NCBI GenBank assembly: GCA_019931245.1
Contig: JAINDL010000066.1
Location: 1-50,097, forward strand
DNA: 50,097 nucleotides
Direction of reading: 5' to 3'
Source: Bryobacteraceae bacterium CoA2 C42
Lineage (GTDB): Bacteria > Acidobacteriota > Terriglobia > Bryobacterales > Bryobacteraceae
A program made the translations under genes and the position numbers. The notes beneath the pieces are model-generated. The model saw nothing but the letters and a program-made list of their open reading frames with translations. It did no database searches and was not told the origin of the DNA. This document shows, one piece after another, positions 16,284 through 24,388 of this stretch. Numbering within the stretch: position 1 is the stretch's first letter; each line of letters begins with the position of its first letter.

Positions 16284-16829
16284 CTAATTCTTGCGGGGAC
16301 CAATTTCGTAGAGGTAGATCTTGTGGCGGCGGTTATGCACGAAGACCTCCTGGACATCGACCGGATTCCAGCCCCGGATTCCGTAGTCGTGCGAAACCAC
16401 GCGCGCCCCCGGGCGGAGGGAGCTTTCCAGCTTGGGCCGCAACTTTTCGTTCGATCCCGTGGTTAAGTACAGGGTGACCACATCGGCCTGCGTCAGATCA
16501 GCGCCGAAAATGTCCCCGCGCACAACACGAGCATGGCTTTGCAAACCCAGCCGCGCGATCATCTCCGAGGCCTCTTTCGCCAGCTTGGGATTCAACTCCA
16601 CGCCCACGGCCTTGGCCCCGAACTTCTGCACGGCCGTGATGAGAATCCGCCCGTCCCCGCAGCCGAGATCCACCACAATCTCACCGGGCTTCACGTTGGC
16701 CGCTTCGAGCATCCGTTCAATAATCTGGGCCGGCGAGGGGACAAACGGCGCCAGACGCTGCGGTTCCATCGGCTGGGCAGCCAGAGTCATAGCCGAAAGC
16801 GCGACCAGCGAGCAAATGGAGCTTGTCAT
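16284..16829 (-). CDS. SAM-dependent methyltransferase with an export-like N-terminus
   Basis: A 181-residue class I methyltransferase with motif I VVDLGCGDGR (52-61), acidic residue at the end of beta-2 (AVGVELNPKLA) and motif post-I/II VVRGDIFGADLTQADVVTLYL. The start at 16829 has AGGGA just upstream and gives MTSSICSLVALSAMTLAAQP, which resembles a signal peptide. Longer in-frame starts reach into the next gene. A SAM enzyme outside the cytoplasm would be unusual, since SAM is cytoplasmic, so the segment may act as an anchor or the true start may differ. The fold resembles Dot1/histone-lysine-like or protein methyltransferases of small size. Confidence 0.8.
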   Translation of the reverse strand: MTSSICSLVALSAMTLAAQPMEPQRLAPFVPSPAQIIERMLEAANVKPGEIVVDLGCGDGRILITAVQKFGAKAVGVELNPKLAKEASEMIARLGLQSHARVVRGDIFGADLTQADVVTLYLTTGSNEKLRPKLESSLRPGARVVSHDYGIRGWNPVDVQEVFVHNRRHKIYLYEIGPRKN

Positions 16830-16908
16830 ATTTCCCTGTGCAATTCCTCTATCGAAATGGACGTAAGCGAGCCTGACGGGTTTCCTCCGCCTGCAAAGAA
16901 CGGGCCTT

Positions 16909-18150
16909 CTACGGAGAAGGAGCGTTTTGGGCGAGGCGACCGCTGCGATTCTTGAGAATCCGGCTGACCACATCCGAGGTGGCAAACCACAGATCTCGAG
17001 GCTTGCTAATAGTGTACTCCTGCCCCTTGAAGAACTTCACGGCGTGCGAGATGGAGTCCCGCCAGGGGATCTGCGCCGGGTAGAGATTGTAGTTCAGATA
17101 GAAAAGCGGGAAATCCACGGTGCCCACCTCTTTGAGCGTTTCCGCCTCGACGTTCTGCTCGAGCATCACCTTCGGGCCGGCAAAGATGATCGCCTCCGAC
17201 TTGTTCGCACCGCCGAGTTCGGTCCGGATCAGGTCGCCGAGAAACTGCGTTTCACTGTTTTTGACCGCCAGCTTACTCAGATCGACCGTGCCGAATTTGA
17301 CCTTGCTCAGCGCCTCGCCAAGCGCCGGCAGGTCGAGATGGTCAACGTTCTCCTGCCGGTAGAGAACCTGCTGGCTGGCCATCGAAAAGGCGACCAACGA
17401 GAACCTGCCGATCTTCGGCTCCCGCAGGATCGACCGGAGAATCGAAACCAGCGCGGTCGTATCAACCGGCCGCATCACCGTGTTGCGCGGGTTCTGAGGA
17501 GCGTAGTTGAGCAGGACCTTGACGGCGATGCTCTCCCCGGCGGCGGCCCGTTCGACCGGCGGCTCGTCCTTGAAGCTCTCCTGATCAGCGGCGCGCACCG
17601 CATGCGGCGGAATCACCATCGCCATCTGGCTTTCCTTGCCGCTGAGCGTCGCCTCCACCTCCCAGAAATTCGAACACACCCGCTCCGCGCGGTCGCGCAT
17701 CAGCCAGTCGACGCGATACTTGCCCTCGCCCAGATCGAAGGCGCCGTACAGGGAAGCATCGCCTTTGGCCTCTTCTTCAATCTCCGGCACGCGGATCTTC
17801 TGCAGGAAGTAAACCGGATGATCGGGATCGGTGAGTGGGGCAACGCGGAACAAAATCGTCAGCAGGTTCTCGCGGCCGGCAAGTTCGCGCAACGGAACGG
17901 CCACTTCAAAACCGGCATGGAATCTGAGATCGAAGCCGACCAGCGCACTCTTGGTGGGAACCACCTGGCAGGGCAGATCCTGGCGCGGTTCGCGCATCTC
18001 AAAAACGGCCATGTCCGTGCCAAATAGGCGCACCGGCCCGCCGCTCGGGTTCATCACCGTTTGACCGGCGCCCGGCAGAGCCGCCAGTAGTGCCCCGGCA
18101 GCGGCCAGCAGCCGGGACGGACAACGTGGGAAGCAGGACAAGCGAAGCAA
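16909..18150 (-). CDS. Secreted hypothetical protein, VWA-like (acidobacterial type)
   Basis: A 413-residue exported protein I cannot assign with certainty. The first 30 residues look like a signal peptide (MLRLSCFPRCPSRLLAAAGALLAALPGAGQ). The C-terminal half (about 220-400) has the alternating hydrophobic strands and helices of an adhesion-type domain: IGRFSLVAFSMASQQVLYRQ, AIIFAGPKVML and VDFPLFYLNYN resemble von Willebrand A-like domains in Acidobacteria secreted proteins. A metal-ion-dependent adhesion site (DxSxS) is not seen. The tail overlaps the beginning of the neighbouring upstream reading frame but not the chosen methyltransferase start. Confidence 0.7.
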   Translation of the reverse strand: MLRLSCFPRCPSRLLAAAGALLAALPGAGQTVMNPSGGPVRLFGTDMAVFEMREPRQDLPCQVVPTKSALVGFDLRFHAGFEVAVPLRELAGRENLLTILFRVAPLTDPDHPVYFLQKIRVPEIEEEAKGDASLYGAFDLGEGKYRVDWLMRDRAERVCSNFWEVEATLSGKESQMAMVIPPHAVRAADQESFKDEPPVERAAAGESIAVKVLLNYAPQNPRNTVMRPVDTTALVSILRSILREPKIGRFSLVAFSMASQQVLYRQENVDHLDLPALGEALSKVKFGTVDLSKLAVKNSETQFLGDLIRTELGGANKSEAIIFAGPKVMLEQNVEAETLKEVGTVDFPLFYLNYNLYPAQIPWRDSISHAVKFFKGQEYTISKPRDLWFATSDVVSRILKNRSGRLAQNAPSP

Positions 18151-18357
18151 TGTTCCTCACAATTCCACTGCACGATTTCTTTCAGCCGAACGGAGACAAC
18201 CGGGTCGCCACCTAGCACACCGCCAGCCAGTGGATAAGCAGTATTATGTCTCAGATTCGCCGTCGCGCAACTGGGTGCATCACTTAATTCCCCACCGGAA
18301 TACCCGGGGACTCCTGCTTGCGGTGCCGCCGCCGCGCTGTGCTAGAGTGCAAGGATT

Positions 18358-18840
18358 ATGGCTTCGCGCAGTGTAAACAAGGTGATTCTGGTTGGCAATC
18401 TCGGCCGGGACGCCGAGACCAAGTTCACGCCCTCCGGCGTGTCGATGACTCGATTCTCAGTGGCGACCGCCCGCCGGTACAAAGACCAGGCGACCGGCGA
18501 ATGGAAAGAGGATACGGATTGGTCGAACGTCGTGCTGTGGCGGGCCGAGAACGTGGCGCCGTATCTGACCAAGGGCAAACAGGTGTACGTCGAAGGCCGG
18601 CTCCAGACCCGTAGCTACGAAGACAAGGACGGCCAGAAACGGTACTCGACCGAAGTGGTCGCCGATGATGTCATTCTGCTTGGCGGTCGCGGCGGCGAGG
18701 GCGGCGGCGACAGCGGCGGCTTCAGCCAGGAGCCGCGTATGATGTCTTCGCCCCGTTCGAGCGCCCCCCGATCCGCGCCCGCCCCGAGCGGCGGCTCTCC
18801 GTTCGATGCAGGCATCAGCGACGACGACGTTCCGTTCTAA
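18358..18840 (+). CDS. ssb: Single-stranded DNA-binding protein
   Basis: A 160-residue SSB. The OB-fold spans about residues 1-110 (VNKVILVGNLGRDAE, FSVATARRY, TDWSNVVLW, VYVEGRLQTRSYEDKDG), followed by a Gly/Ser/Pro-rich flexible linker and the acidic tip DDDVPF that recruits replication and repair partners. It forms tetramers and coats ssDNA during replication. A possible promoter is TTGCGG (18318) and TAGAGT (18343), with a long 19-bp spacer. The 207-bp upstream gap (18151-18357) shows nothing else I can name. Two DUF669-like genes follow after a 20-bp palindrome. Confidence 0.96.
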   Translation: MASRSVNKVILVGNLGRDAETKFTPSGVSMTRFSVATARRYKDQATGEWKEDTDWSNVVLWRAENVAPYLTKGKQVYVEGRLQTRSYEDKDGQKRYSTEVVADDVILLGGRGGEGGGDSGGFSQEPRMMSSPRSSAPRSAPAPSGGSPFDAGISDDDVPF

Positions 18841-18842
18841 AC

Positions 18843-18862
18843 TGGAACACCGCGGTGTTCCA
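18843..18862. promoter_or_regulatory. 20-bp perfect palindrome directly after ssb
   Basis: TGGAACACCGCGGTGTTCCA at 18843-18862 is its own reverse complement. It starts 3 bases after the ssb stop codon and about 90 bases before the start of the next gene. No T-run follows, so it is not a standard intrinsic terminator. It could be a protein-binding operator, an mRNA hairpin that limits read-through, or a stabilising 3' structure. Confidence 0.6.
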
Positions 18863-18951
18863 ATTTGGCGCGAGCCGCAGGTCGGCATCGTGGAATCAAA
18901 CACTTAGCAATGGCAATCGGGTTGCTTTCTTTGAGTACGGAGGCAATGCCC

Positions 18952-19431
18952 ATGGCCGAGTTCGTCTCACTGTTTGATTCCCTGCCCGATCCGGTTCCCG
19001 AGCCACCCGCTCCGCACCCGCCCGGTGGTAACCCGGGCGACCCCATGAACCTATCGCGTTTCAACCGCGTCTTTTCCGCCGAAACGGTCCCGCCGCCGAG
19101 TTTTGGCGAGGTCCCCGACGGACGCTACCGGGTCCTGATTACCGACCTGGAATTGACCTTGGCTTCCACCGGCAATCCGGTCCTGAAGTACGGCATGCGC
19201 ATCGGGGCCGGTCCGTGTGCGGGCCGGATGATCTGGAAGCGCCGCGCCATTACGGCCAATACGCTGCGCTACACCAAGAGTGAACTGCTCACCTGCGGTC
19301 TCCGCCTCGAGCGGCTATCCCATCTCAACCGCCGTCTCGCGGAGTTGCAGGGCATCGGCCTCGAGGTCAGCAAGGTGTCCAAGGGCGAAAAATCGGACGT
19401 TTTCTTCAACCGGAGGCTGGTGACCGTATGA
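18952..19431 (+). CDS. DUF669-like protein 1, no acidic tip
   Basis: A 159-residue protein, probably of the DUF669 family, which occurs largely in phages near recombination genes. The start at 18952 is chosen for GGAGG 8 bases upstream; upstream in-frame ATGs lack this. After a Pro-rich N-terminus (LPDPVPEPPAPHPPGG), the domain covers about residues 48-157: VPDGRYRVLITDLEL, GNPVLKYGMRI, a WKRRAI segment and FFNRRL. It has the beta-rich pattern expected of an OB-like or related fold. It lies after ssb and overlaps the next paralog by 4 bp. It lacks the DDDIPF tail of that paralog. Function unknown; ssDNA-related by context. Confidence 0.7.
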   Translation: MAEFVSLFDSLPDPVPEPPAPHPPGGNPGDPMNLSRFNRVFSAETVPPPSFGEVPDGRYRVLITDLELTLASTGNPVLKYGMRIGAGPCAGRMIWKRRAITANTLRYTKSELLTCGLRLERLSHLNRRLAELQGIGLEVSKVSKGEKSDVFFNRRLVTV

Positions 19432-19889
19432 ACGGAGTACTGGTGGATTCCCGCGTGGACCTGCGCCCCTACGACGAGGCCTACGCCAACGAGGTCGTCA
19501 GCGAGCAGGAGCCCTGGAACAGCATTCCGGACGGCCGGTATGAAGTGCGGGTCGACCGCGTCGAACTGACGCAGTCGAAAAGCAGCGGCAACCCGATGCT
19601 GAAGTGGACTCTGCGGATTCTCGGGGCAACGTTCCAGAACCGTCTCCTGTGGAAGTATCGCGCGATCACCGAGAACACGCTCAAGTACGTCAAGCAGGAT
19701 CTGTGGGTATGCGGACTGGAACTGCCGCAGTTTTCCGCACTGCCCTCTCATCTTTCGGCGCTCGCCGGCCTTGAGCTCGAAATCACGAAAATCAGCCGCG
19801 GCGAGGACTCCAACATCATCTTCAACCGGCGCTTGGGTTCCGTCGACCAGGGGGATGGCGGTGTCTGCGACGACGACATTCCCTTTTGA
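19428..19889 (+). CDS. DUF669-like protein 2 with SSB-like acidic tail DDDIPF
   Basis: A 153-residue paralog of the preceding protein, with matching blocks IPDGRYEVRVDRVEL, SGNPMLKWTLRI, LLWKYRAITENTLKYV and IIFNRRL. It ends DDDIPF (148-153), nearly identical to the tip DDDVPF of the SSB encoded two genes upstream. In bacteria this tip docks SSB onto its partner proteins, so this protein may compete with or substitute for SSB, or be presented to the same partners. The gene overlaps the first by ATGA. This is inference from a six-residue match plus gene order; no partner is identified. Confidence 0.72.
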   Translation: MNGVLVDSRVDLRPYDEAYANEVVSEQEPWNSIPDGRYEVRVDRVELTQSKSSGNPMLKWTLRILGATFQNRLLWKYRAITENTLKYVKQDLWVCGLELPQFSALPSHLSALAGLELEITKISRGEDSNIIFNRRLGSVDQGDGGVCDDDIPF

Positions 19890-19950
19890 GCGAGTTGCCG
19901 CAGGCAGCCCCGGGGAATTATTGTAGGGAGTTACGCTCCGTTTCTAAATT

Positions 19951-21405
19951 ATGGCCACGAACACTCCCATCACAGTCGCCCATGGCGACGGCATCGGTCC
20001 CGAGATTATGGAGGCCACCCTCCATATTCTGAAGGAGGCTGGCGCTCGTCTCGACATCGAGACCATTGAAATCGGCGAGAAGGTGTACCTGCGCGGCAAC
20101 TCCGCAGGTATCGAACCGAGCGCAATTGAATCGCTGCGCCGCACCAAAATTTTCCTGAAGGCGCCCATCACCACCCCGCAGGGAGGCGGCTTCAAGAGCC
20201 TTAACGTCACCACCCGCAAGATGCTCGGCCTCTATGCCAACATCCGGCCGTGTGTGGCCTACCATCCTTACGTCGATACGCTGCATCCGAAGATGGACGT
20301 GGTCATCGTCCGGGAAAACGAAGAGGATACCTACGCCGGCATCGAGCACCGCCAGAGCCGGGACGTCTACCAGTGCCTGAAGCTGATGACGCGTCCGGGC
20401 TGCGAACGCATTGTGCGCTATGCCTTTGAATACGCGGTTCGCAACAATCGTAAGAAGGTGACCTGCTTCAGCAAGGACAACATCATGAAGCTCACCGACG
20501 GCCTGTTCCACAAGGTCTTCGATGAGATCGCGCCCGAGTACCCGCAGATTGAGAACGAACATTGGATTGTCGACATCGGCGCAGCCAAACTGGCCGATAC
20601 GCCGGAGATTTTTGACGTCATCGTCATGCCGAACCTGTACGGCGATATTCTCTCCGACGTGGCCGCCCAGATTGCCGGCTCGGTAGGCCTGGCCGGTTCG
20701 GCCAACATCGGCGTTAAGTATGCCATGTTCGAGGCCATTCACGGGTCGGCCCCCCGCCGGGCGGGCCAGAACCTGGCCAACCCGTCGGGCCTGCTGCTCG
20801 GCGCCGTCATGATGCTGGTCCACATCGACCAGCCCGACATCGCCGAACGGGTGCATAACGCTTGGCTCCGGACCGTCGAGGACGGCATCCACACCTACGA
20901 TATCTACGCCGAGGGCGTCTCCACGCAGAAGGTTGGAACCAAAGAGTTTGCCCAGGCCGTCGTCGACCGCCTGGGGCAGGAGCCCACCAAACTGAAGGCC
21001 GCCCGCTACAGCAACGCGCCGCAACAGGATCTCTCCGACCGCAAGTCGCACTACGTGCCGGAGGTTAAACAGCAGATCGGCGTCGATATCTTCATCAACT
21101 GGACCGCGGGCACGGCCGAGGATCTGGGTAGCGCGCTTTCGCAGGTGGCCATCGACGGACTGAAGCTCGTCATGATCTCCAACCGCGGCGTGAAGGTGTG
21201 GCCGAACGGCTTTCCCGATACGCTGTGCTGCGATGCCTGGCGCTGCCGATTCATGTCCTCGGCCGCCGAGAACGGTCCGGTCACGCACGCGCAGGTGATC
21301 GCGCAACTGCAGGCGCTGCTCGTCGCCAACTACGACTTCATTAAGTACGAAAGTCTGTGTACCTTTGATGGCCGCCCCGACTTCTCGCTCGGCCAGGGCC
21401 AGTAA
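19951..21405 (+). CDS. icd: NADP-dependent isocitrate dehydrogenase
   Basis: A 484-residue beta-decarboxylating dehydrogenase that converts isocitrate to 2-oxoglutarate in the TCA cycle. Family features seen: N-terminal AHGDGIGPEIM, the KSLNVTTRKMLGLYANIRP substrate loop (with Ser/Asn/Arg ligands), VIVRENEEDTYAG, the D-rich LYGDILSDVAAQIAGS metal site and EAIHGSAPRRAG. A C-terminal extension of roughly 140 residues beyond the common core resembles that of the longer Thermus-type enzymes. The short gap (19890-19950) from the DUF669 gene contains a weak GGAG/CTCC hairpin. Cofactor choice (NADP) is inferred from the family. Confidence 0.93.
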   Translation: MATNTPITVAHGDGIGPEIMEATLHILKEAGARLDIETIEIGEKVYLRGNSAGIEPSAIESLRRTKIFLKAPITTPQGGGFKSLNVTTRKMLGLYANIRPCVAYHPYVDTLHPKMDVVIVRENEEDTYAGIEHRQSRDVYQCLKLMTRPGCERIVRYAFEYAVRNNRKKVTCFSKDNIMKLTDGLFHKVFDEIAPEYPQIENEHWIVDIGAAKLADTPEIFDVIVMPNLYGDILSDVAAQIAGSVGLAGSANIGVKYAMFEAIHGSAPRRAGQNLANPSGLLLGAVMMLVHIDQPDIAERVHNAWLRTVEDGIHTYDIYAEGVSTQKVGTKEFAQAVVDRLGQEPTKLKAARYSNAPQQDLSDRKSHYVPEVKQQIGVDIFINWTAGTAEDLGSALSQVAIDGLKLVMISNRGVKVWPNGFPDTLCCDAWRCRFMSSAAENGPVTHAQVIAQLQALLVANYDFIKYESLCTFDGRPDFSLGQGQ

Positions 21406-21411
21406 CTCTCA

Positions 21412-21886
<475 letters not shown>

Positions 21887-21900
<14 letters not shown>

Positions 21901-22066
21901 CCCACCGCGTCATTCCATCCGGCGCCGCCGGCGGCCTCCTCGCCATCCGCCAGCCCGCCCCCTTCAACGCCGACCCGCTCGCCTTTCAAACTCGCGCCGC
22001 CACCCGCCGCGGCCTCTCGCCGATAGCGGCCCCCAAAACCCTCCCATGACCCACCGCGTCATTCCA
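21887..22066 (+). repeat. Duplicated purE-purK junction with a 50-codon leader-like ORF
   Basis: The 31 bases at 21887-21917 recur exactly at 22036-22066, an offset of 149 bp. Each copy includes the end of a reading frame (TLP, stop) overlapping an ATG that begins MTHRVIP. Similarity continues for about 15 codons, then fades. The first ATG (21897) opens a 50-codon frame whose TGA (22047-22049) overlaps the true purK ATG at 22046. So the spacer is either a decayed duplicate of the junction or a short translated leader that couples purE to purK. Confidence 0.75.
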
Positions 22067-23179
22067 CCCGGCAACGCCGTCGGCGTCCTCGGCAGCGGCC
22101 AGCTAGGCCGCATGTTCGCCATCGCCGCCCGCCGCATGGGCTACCGCGTCCATACCTTCTCGCCCGATACCGACACCCCCACCGGCCAGGTCGCCGATCT
22201 CGAAATCGTCGCCCCCTACGAAGACCTCGACGCCGTGCGCCGCTTCTCAAGCCAGGTCCGCGCCGTCACCTTCGAGTTCGAAAACGTCCCGGCGGCCACC
22301 GCCGCCGCCTGCGCCGAATCCACCCTCGTCCGCCCCCACGGCGACGTCCTCCACACCACCCAAAACCGCCTCCGCGAAAAACAGTTCCTCGTCAAACACG
22401 GCCTCCCCCTCGCCCCCTTTCGCGAGGTCAACTCGCTCAGCGACCTCGAAGCCGCCATCGCCGCCCTCGGCGCCCCCGCAATCCTCAAAACCGCCGGCTT
22501 CGGCTACGACGGCAAAGGCCAGACGAAAATCTACTCCCCCTCGGCGGCCGAAGAGGCCTGGCGCCGCGCCCAGGGCCAACCCTGCGTCCTCGAAAAGCTG
22601 ATCGACTTCGACCGCGAGGTCTCCGTTGTCGCCGCCCGCGGTGCCGACGGCGACTTCGTCCACTACGGAGTCGTCGAAAACGACCACAAAAACCACATCC
22701 TCGACCTGACCCGCGCCCCCGGACGGGTCAGCGACACCGTGCGAAACGAAGCCATTGCCATCGCCCGCGCCGTCATGGAACAACTCGACGCCGTCGGCGT
22801 CCTCTGCGTCGAATTCTTCCTCACCAAAGACGACCGCCTCCTGATCAACGAACTCGCCCCCCGCCCCCACAACTCCGGCCATTTCACCTTCGACGCCTGC
22901 GTCACCAGCCAGTTCGAACAGCAGCTCCGCGCCACCTGCGGCCTGCCCCTCGGCTCGCCGGAACTCCTCCGCCCCGCCGCCATGGCCAACCTCCTCGGCG
23001 ACATCTGGACCGAAAACGAACCCAACTGGGCCGCGGCCGCCGCCTTCCCCGCCGTCAAGCTCCACCTGTACGGCAAGCTCTCCGCCCGCCCCGGCCGGAA
23101 GATGGGCCACCTCACGGCGCTCGCCCCCACAACGGACGAAGCCGTCGCGCAGGTCCTCGCCGCCCGCGCCGCGCTGTAG
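22046..23179 (+). CDS. purK: N5-CAIR synthase (ATP-grasp)
   Basis: A 377-residue PurK that makes N5-CAIR from AIR, ATP and bicarbonate. The N-terminal pre-ATP-grasp Rossmann motif is GVLGSGQLGRMFAIAARRMGY (about residues 13-33; quoted only in part of the domain), followed by ATP-grasp segments ILKTAGFGYDGKGQ and NELAPRPHNSGHFT. The start at 22046 is chosen over the in-frame-looking upstream copy at 21897 because only this one continues into the enzyme. Length is typical. It follows purE and precedes larC by 54 bp. Confidence 0.95.
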   Translation: MTHRVIPPGNAVGVLGSGQLGRMFAIAARRMGYRVHTFSPDTDTPTGQVADLEIVAPYEDLDAVRRFSSQVRAVTFEFENVPAATAAACAESTLVRPHGDVLHTTQNRLREKQFLVKHGLPLAPFREVNSLSDLEAAIAALGAPAILKTAGFGYDGKGQTKIYSPSAAEEAWRRAQGQPCVLEKLIDFDREVSVVAARGADGDFVHYGVVENDHKNHILDLTRAPGRVSDTVRNEAIAIARAVMEQLDAVGVLCVEFFLTKDDRLLINELAPRPHNSGHFTFDACVTSQFEQQLRATCGLPLGSPELLRPAAMANLLGDIWTENEPNWAAAAAFPAVKLHLYGKLSARPGRKMGHLTALAPTTDEAVAQVLAARAAL

Positions 23180-23233
23180 GCTCGGCTCGGCCACGCCTCC
23201 TACCAGCAAAGTCGTACCATCAAAGAGGACTCT

Positions 23234-24388
23234 ATGACGACGTGCTATTTCGACGCCTTCTCCGGAATCTCCGGCGACATGACCGTCGGTGCCCTCATCG
23301 ACGCCGGCGCACCGGGCGACCACGTCATCAACTGCCTCCTCTCGCTCGAACTCGGCGCCACCTACCGCTACGAAAAGACCCGGCGCCGCGGCCTCGCCGC
23401 CACCAAATTCCACGTCGACGGCGGCAAGCAGAAAGACCACCGTCACCTCCCCCACATCGCCAAAATCATCGACCGCGCCACCGCCGTCTCCCCCACCGCC
23501 AAACAGAACGCCCTCAACATCTTCCTGAAGCTCGGTGAGGCCGAAGCCCACATCCACGGCGTCCCGCTCGACCTCGTCCACTTCCACGAAGTCGGCGCCG
23601 TCGACTCCATCTCCGACATCGTCGGCGCCTGCGTCGCCCTCGACCTGCTCGGCGTCACCGACGTCGCCTGCTCGCCCATCAACGTCGGCAGCGGCACCGT
23701 CGAAACCGAACACGGCACCCTCCCGGTCCCCGCTCCCGCCACCGCCGAACTCCTCAAACAAAAGCCCATCTACGCCAAAGGCCCCACGATGGAGCTGACC
23801 ACCCCCACCGGCGCCGCCATCGTCGCCACCCTCGCCACCCACTTCGGCCCCCTGCCCCCGCTCTCCATCCAGTCCACCGGCTTCGGCGCCGGCTCAGCCG
23901 ATTTCGCCGTCCAGGCCAATGTCCTCCGCGCCACCATCGGCCAGCGCACCGGCGCCAGCGAAGCCACCACCATCCAGGTCCTCACCGCCAACCTCGACGA
24001 CGCCAACCCCCAGATCCTCGGCTACGCCATGGACCGCCTCCTCGCCGCCGGTGCCCTCGACGTCACCCTCCAGCCGCTCCAGATGAAGAAAAACCGGCCG
24101 GGCACCCTGCTCACCGTCCTCGCCAAGCCGGAAGATACCGATCGCCTCGCCGCCATCGTGCTCAGCGAAACCACCACGATCGGCCTCCGCGTCATCACCG
24201 CCGAACGCCGCGTCGCCGCCCGGCGCTTCCTCAACGTCGAAACCCCCTGGGGCGAGGTCCGCATGAAGATCACCGCGCACGGCGCCACGCCCGAGTACGA
24301 CGATTGCCGCGCCCTCGCCGAAGCCCGCGGCGTCCCGCTCAAAGACGTCCTGGCCCAGGCCCAATACGCCTATCTCAAAGAGTTCTAA
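23234..24388 (+). CDS. larC: Nickel pincer cofactor biosynthesis protein LarC, single ORF
   Basis: A 384-residue LarC (DUF111) protein that inserts nickel, CTP-dependently, into the pyridinium pincer cofactor of lactate racemase-type enzymes. It begins MTTCYFDAFSGISGDMTVGAL, diagnostic for the family, and continues with a His-rich region (KDHRHLPHIAKII, VHFHEVGAVDSISDIVG) and the C-terminal ferredoxin-like domain. In Lactobacillus plantarum larC is split and joined by programmed frameshifting; here both parts form one uninterrupted frame. No larA, larB or larE is in the window. Its TAA is directly followed by the metG ATG. Confidence 0.92.
   Translation: MTTCYFDAFSGISGDMTVGALIDAGAPGDHVINCLLSLELGATYRYEKTRRRGLAATKFHVDGGKQKDHRHLPHIAKIIDRATAVSPTAKQNALNIFLKLGEAEAHIHGVPLDLVHFHEVGAVDSISDIVGACVALDLLGVTDVACSPINVGSGTVETEHGTLPVPAPATAELLKQKPIYAKGPTMELTTPTGAAIVATLATHFGPLPPLSIQSTGFGAGSADFAVQANVLRATIGQRTGASEATTIQVLTANLDDANPQILGYAMDRLLAAGALDVTLQPLQMKKNRPGTLLTVLAKPEDTDRLAAIVLSETTTIGLRVITAERRVAARRFLNVETPWGEVRMKITAHGATPEYDDCRALAEARGVPLKDVLAQAQYAYLKEF

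Noticed and set aside
19918-21306. Long minus-strand frame antisense to icd
   Set aside because: High GC gives long antisense frames; the plus-strand icd protein is unambiguous.
22247-23842. 531-codon minus-strand frame across purK and larC
   Set aside because: Glycine/Val/Asp-rich composition typical of an antisense reading of GC-rich genes; both plus-strand genes are well identified.
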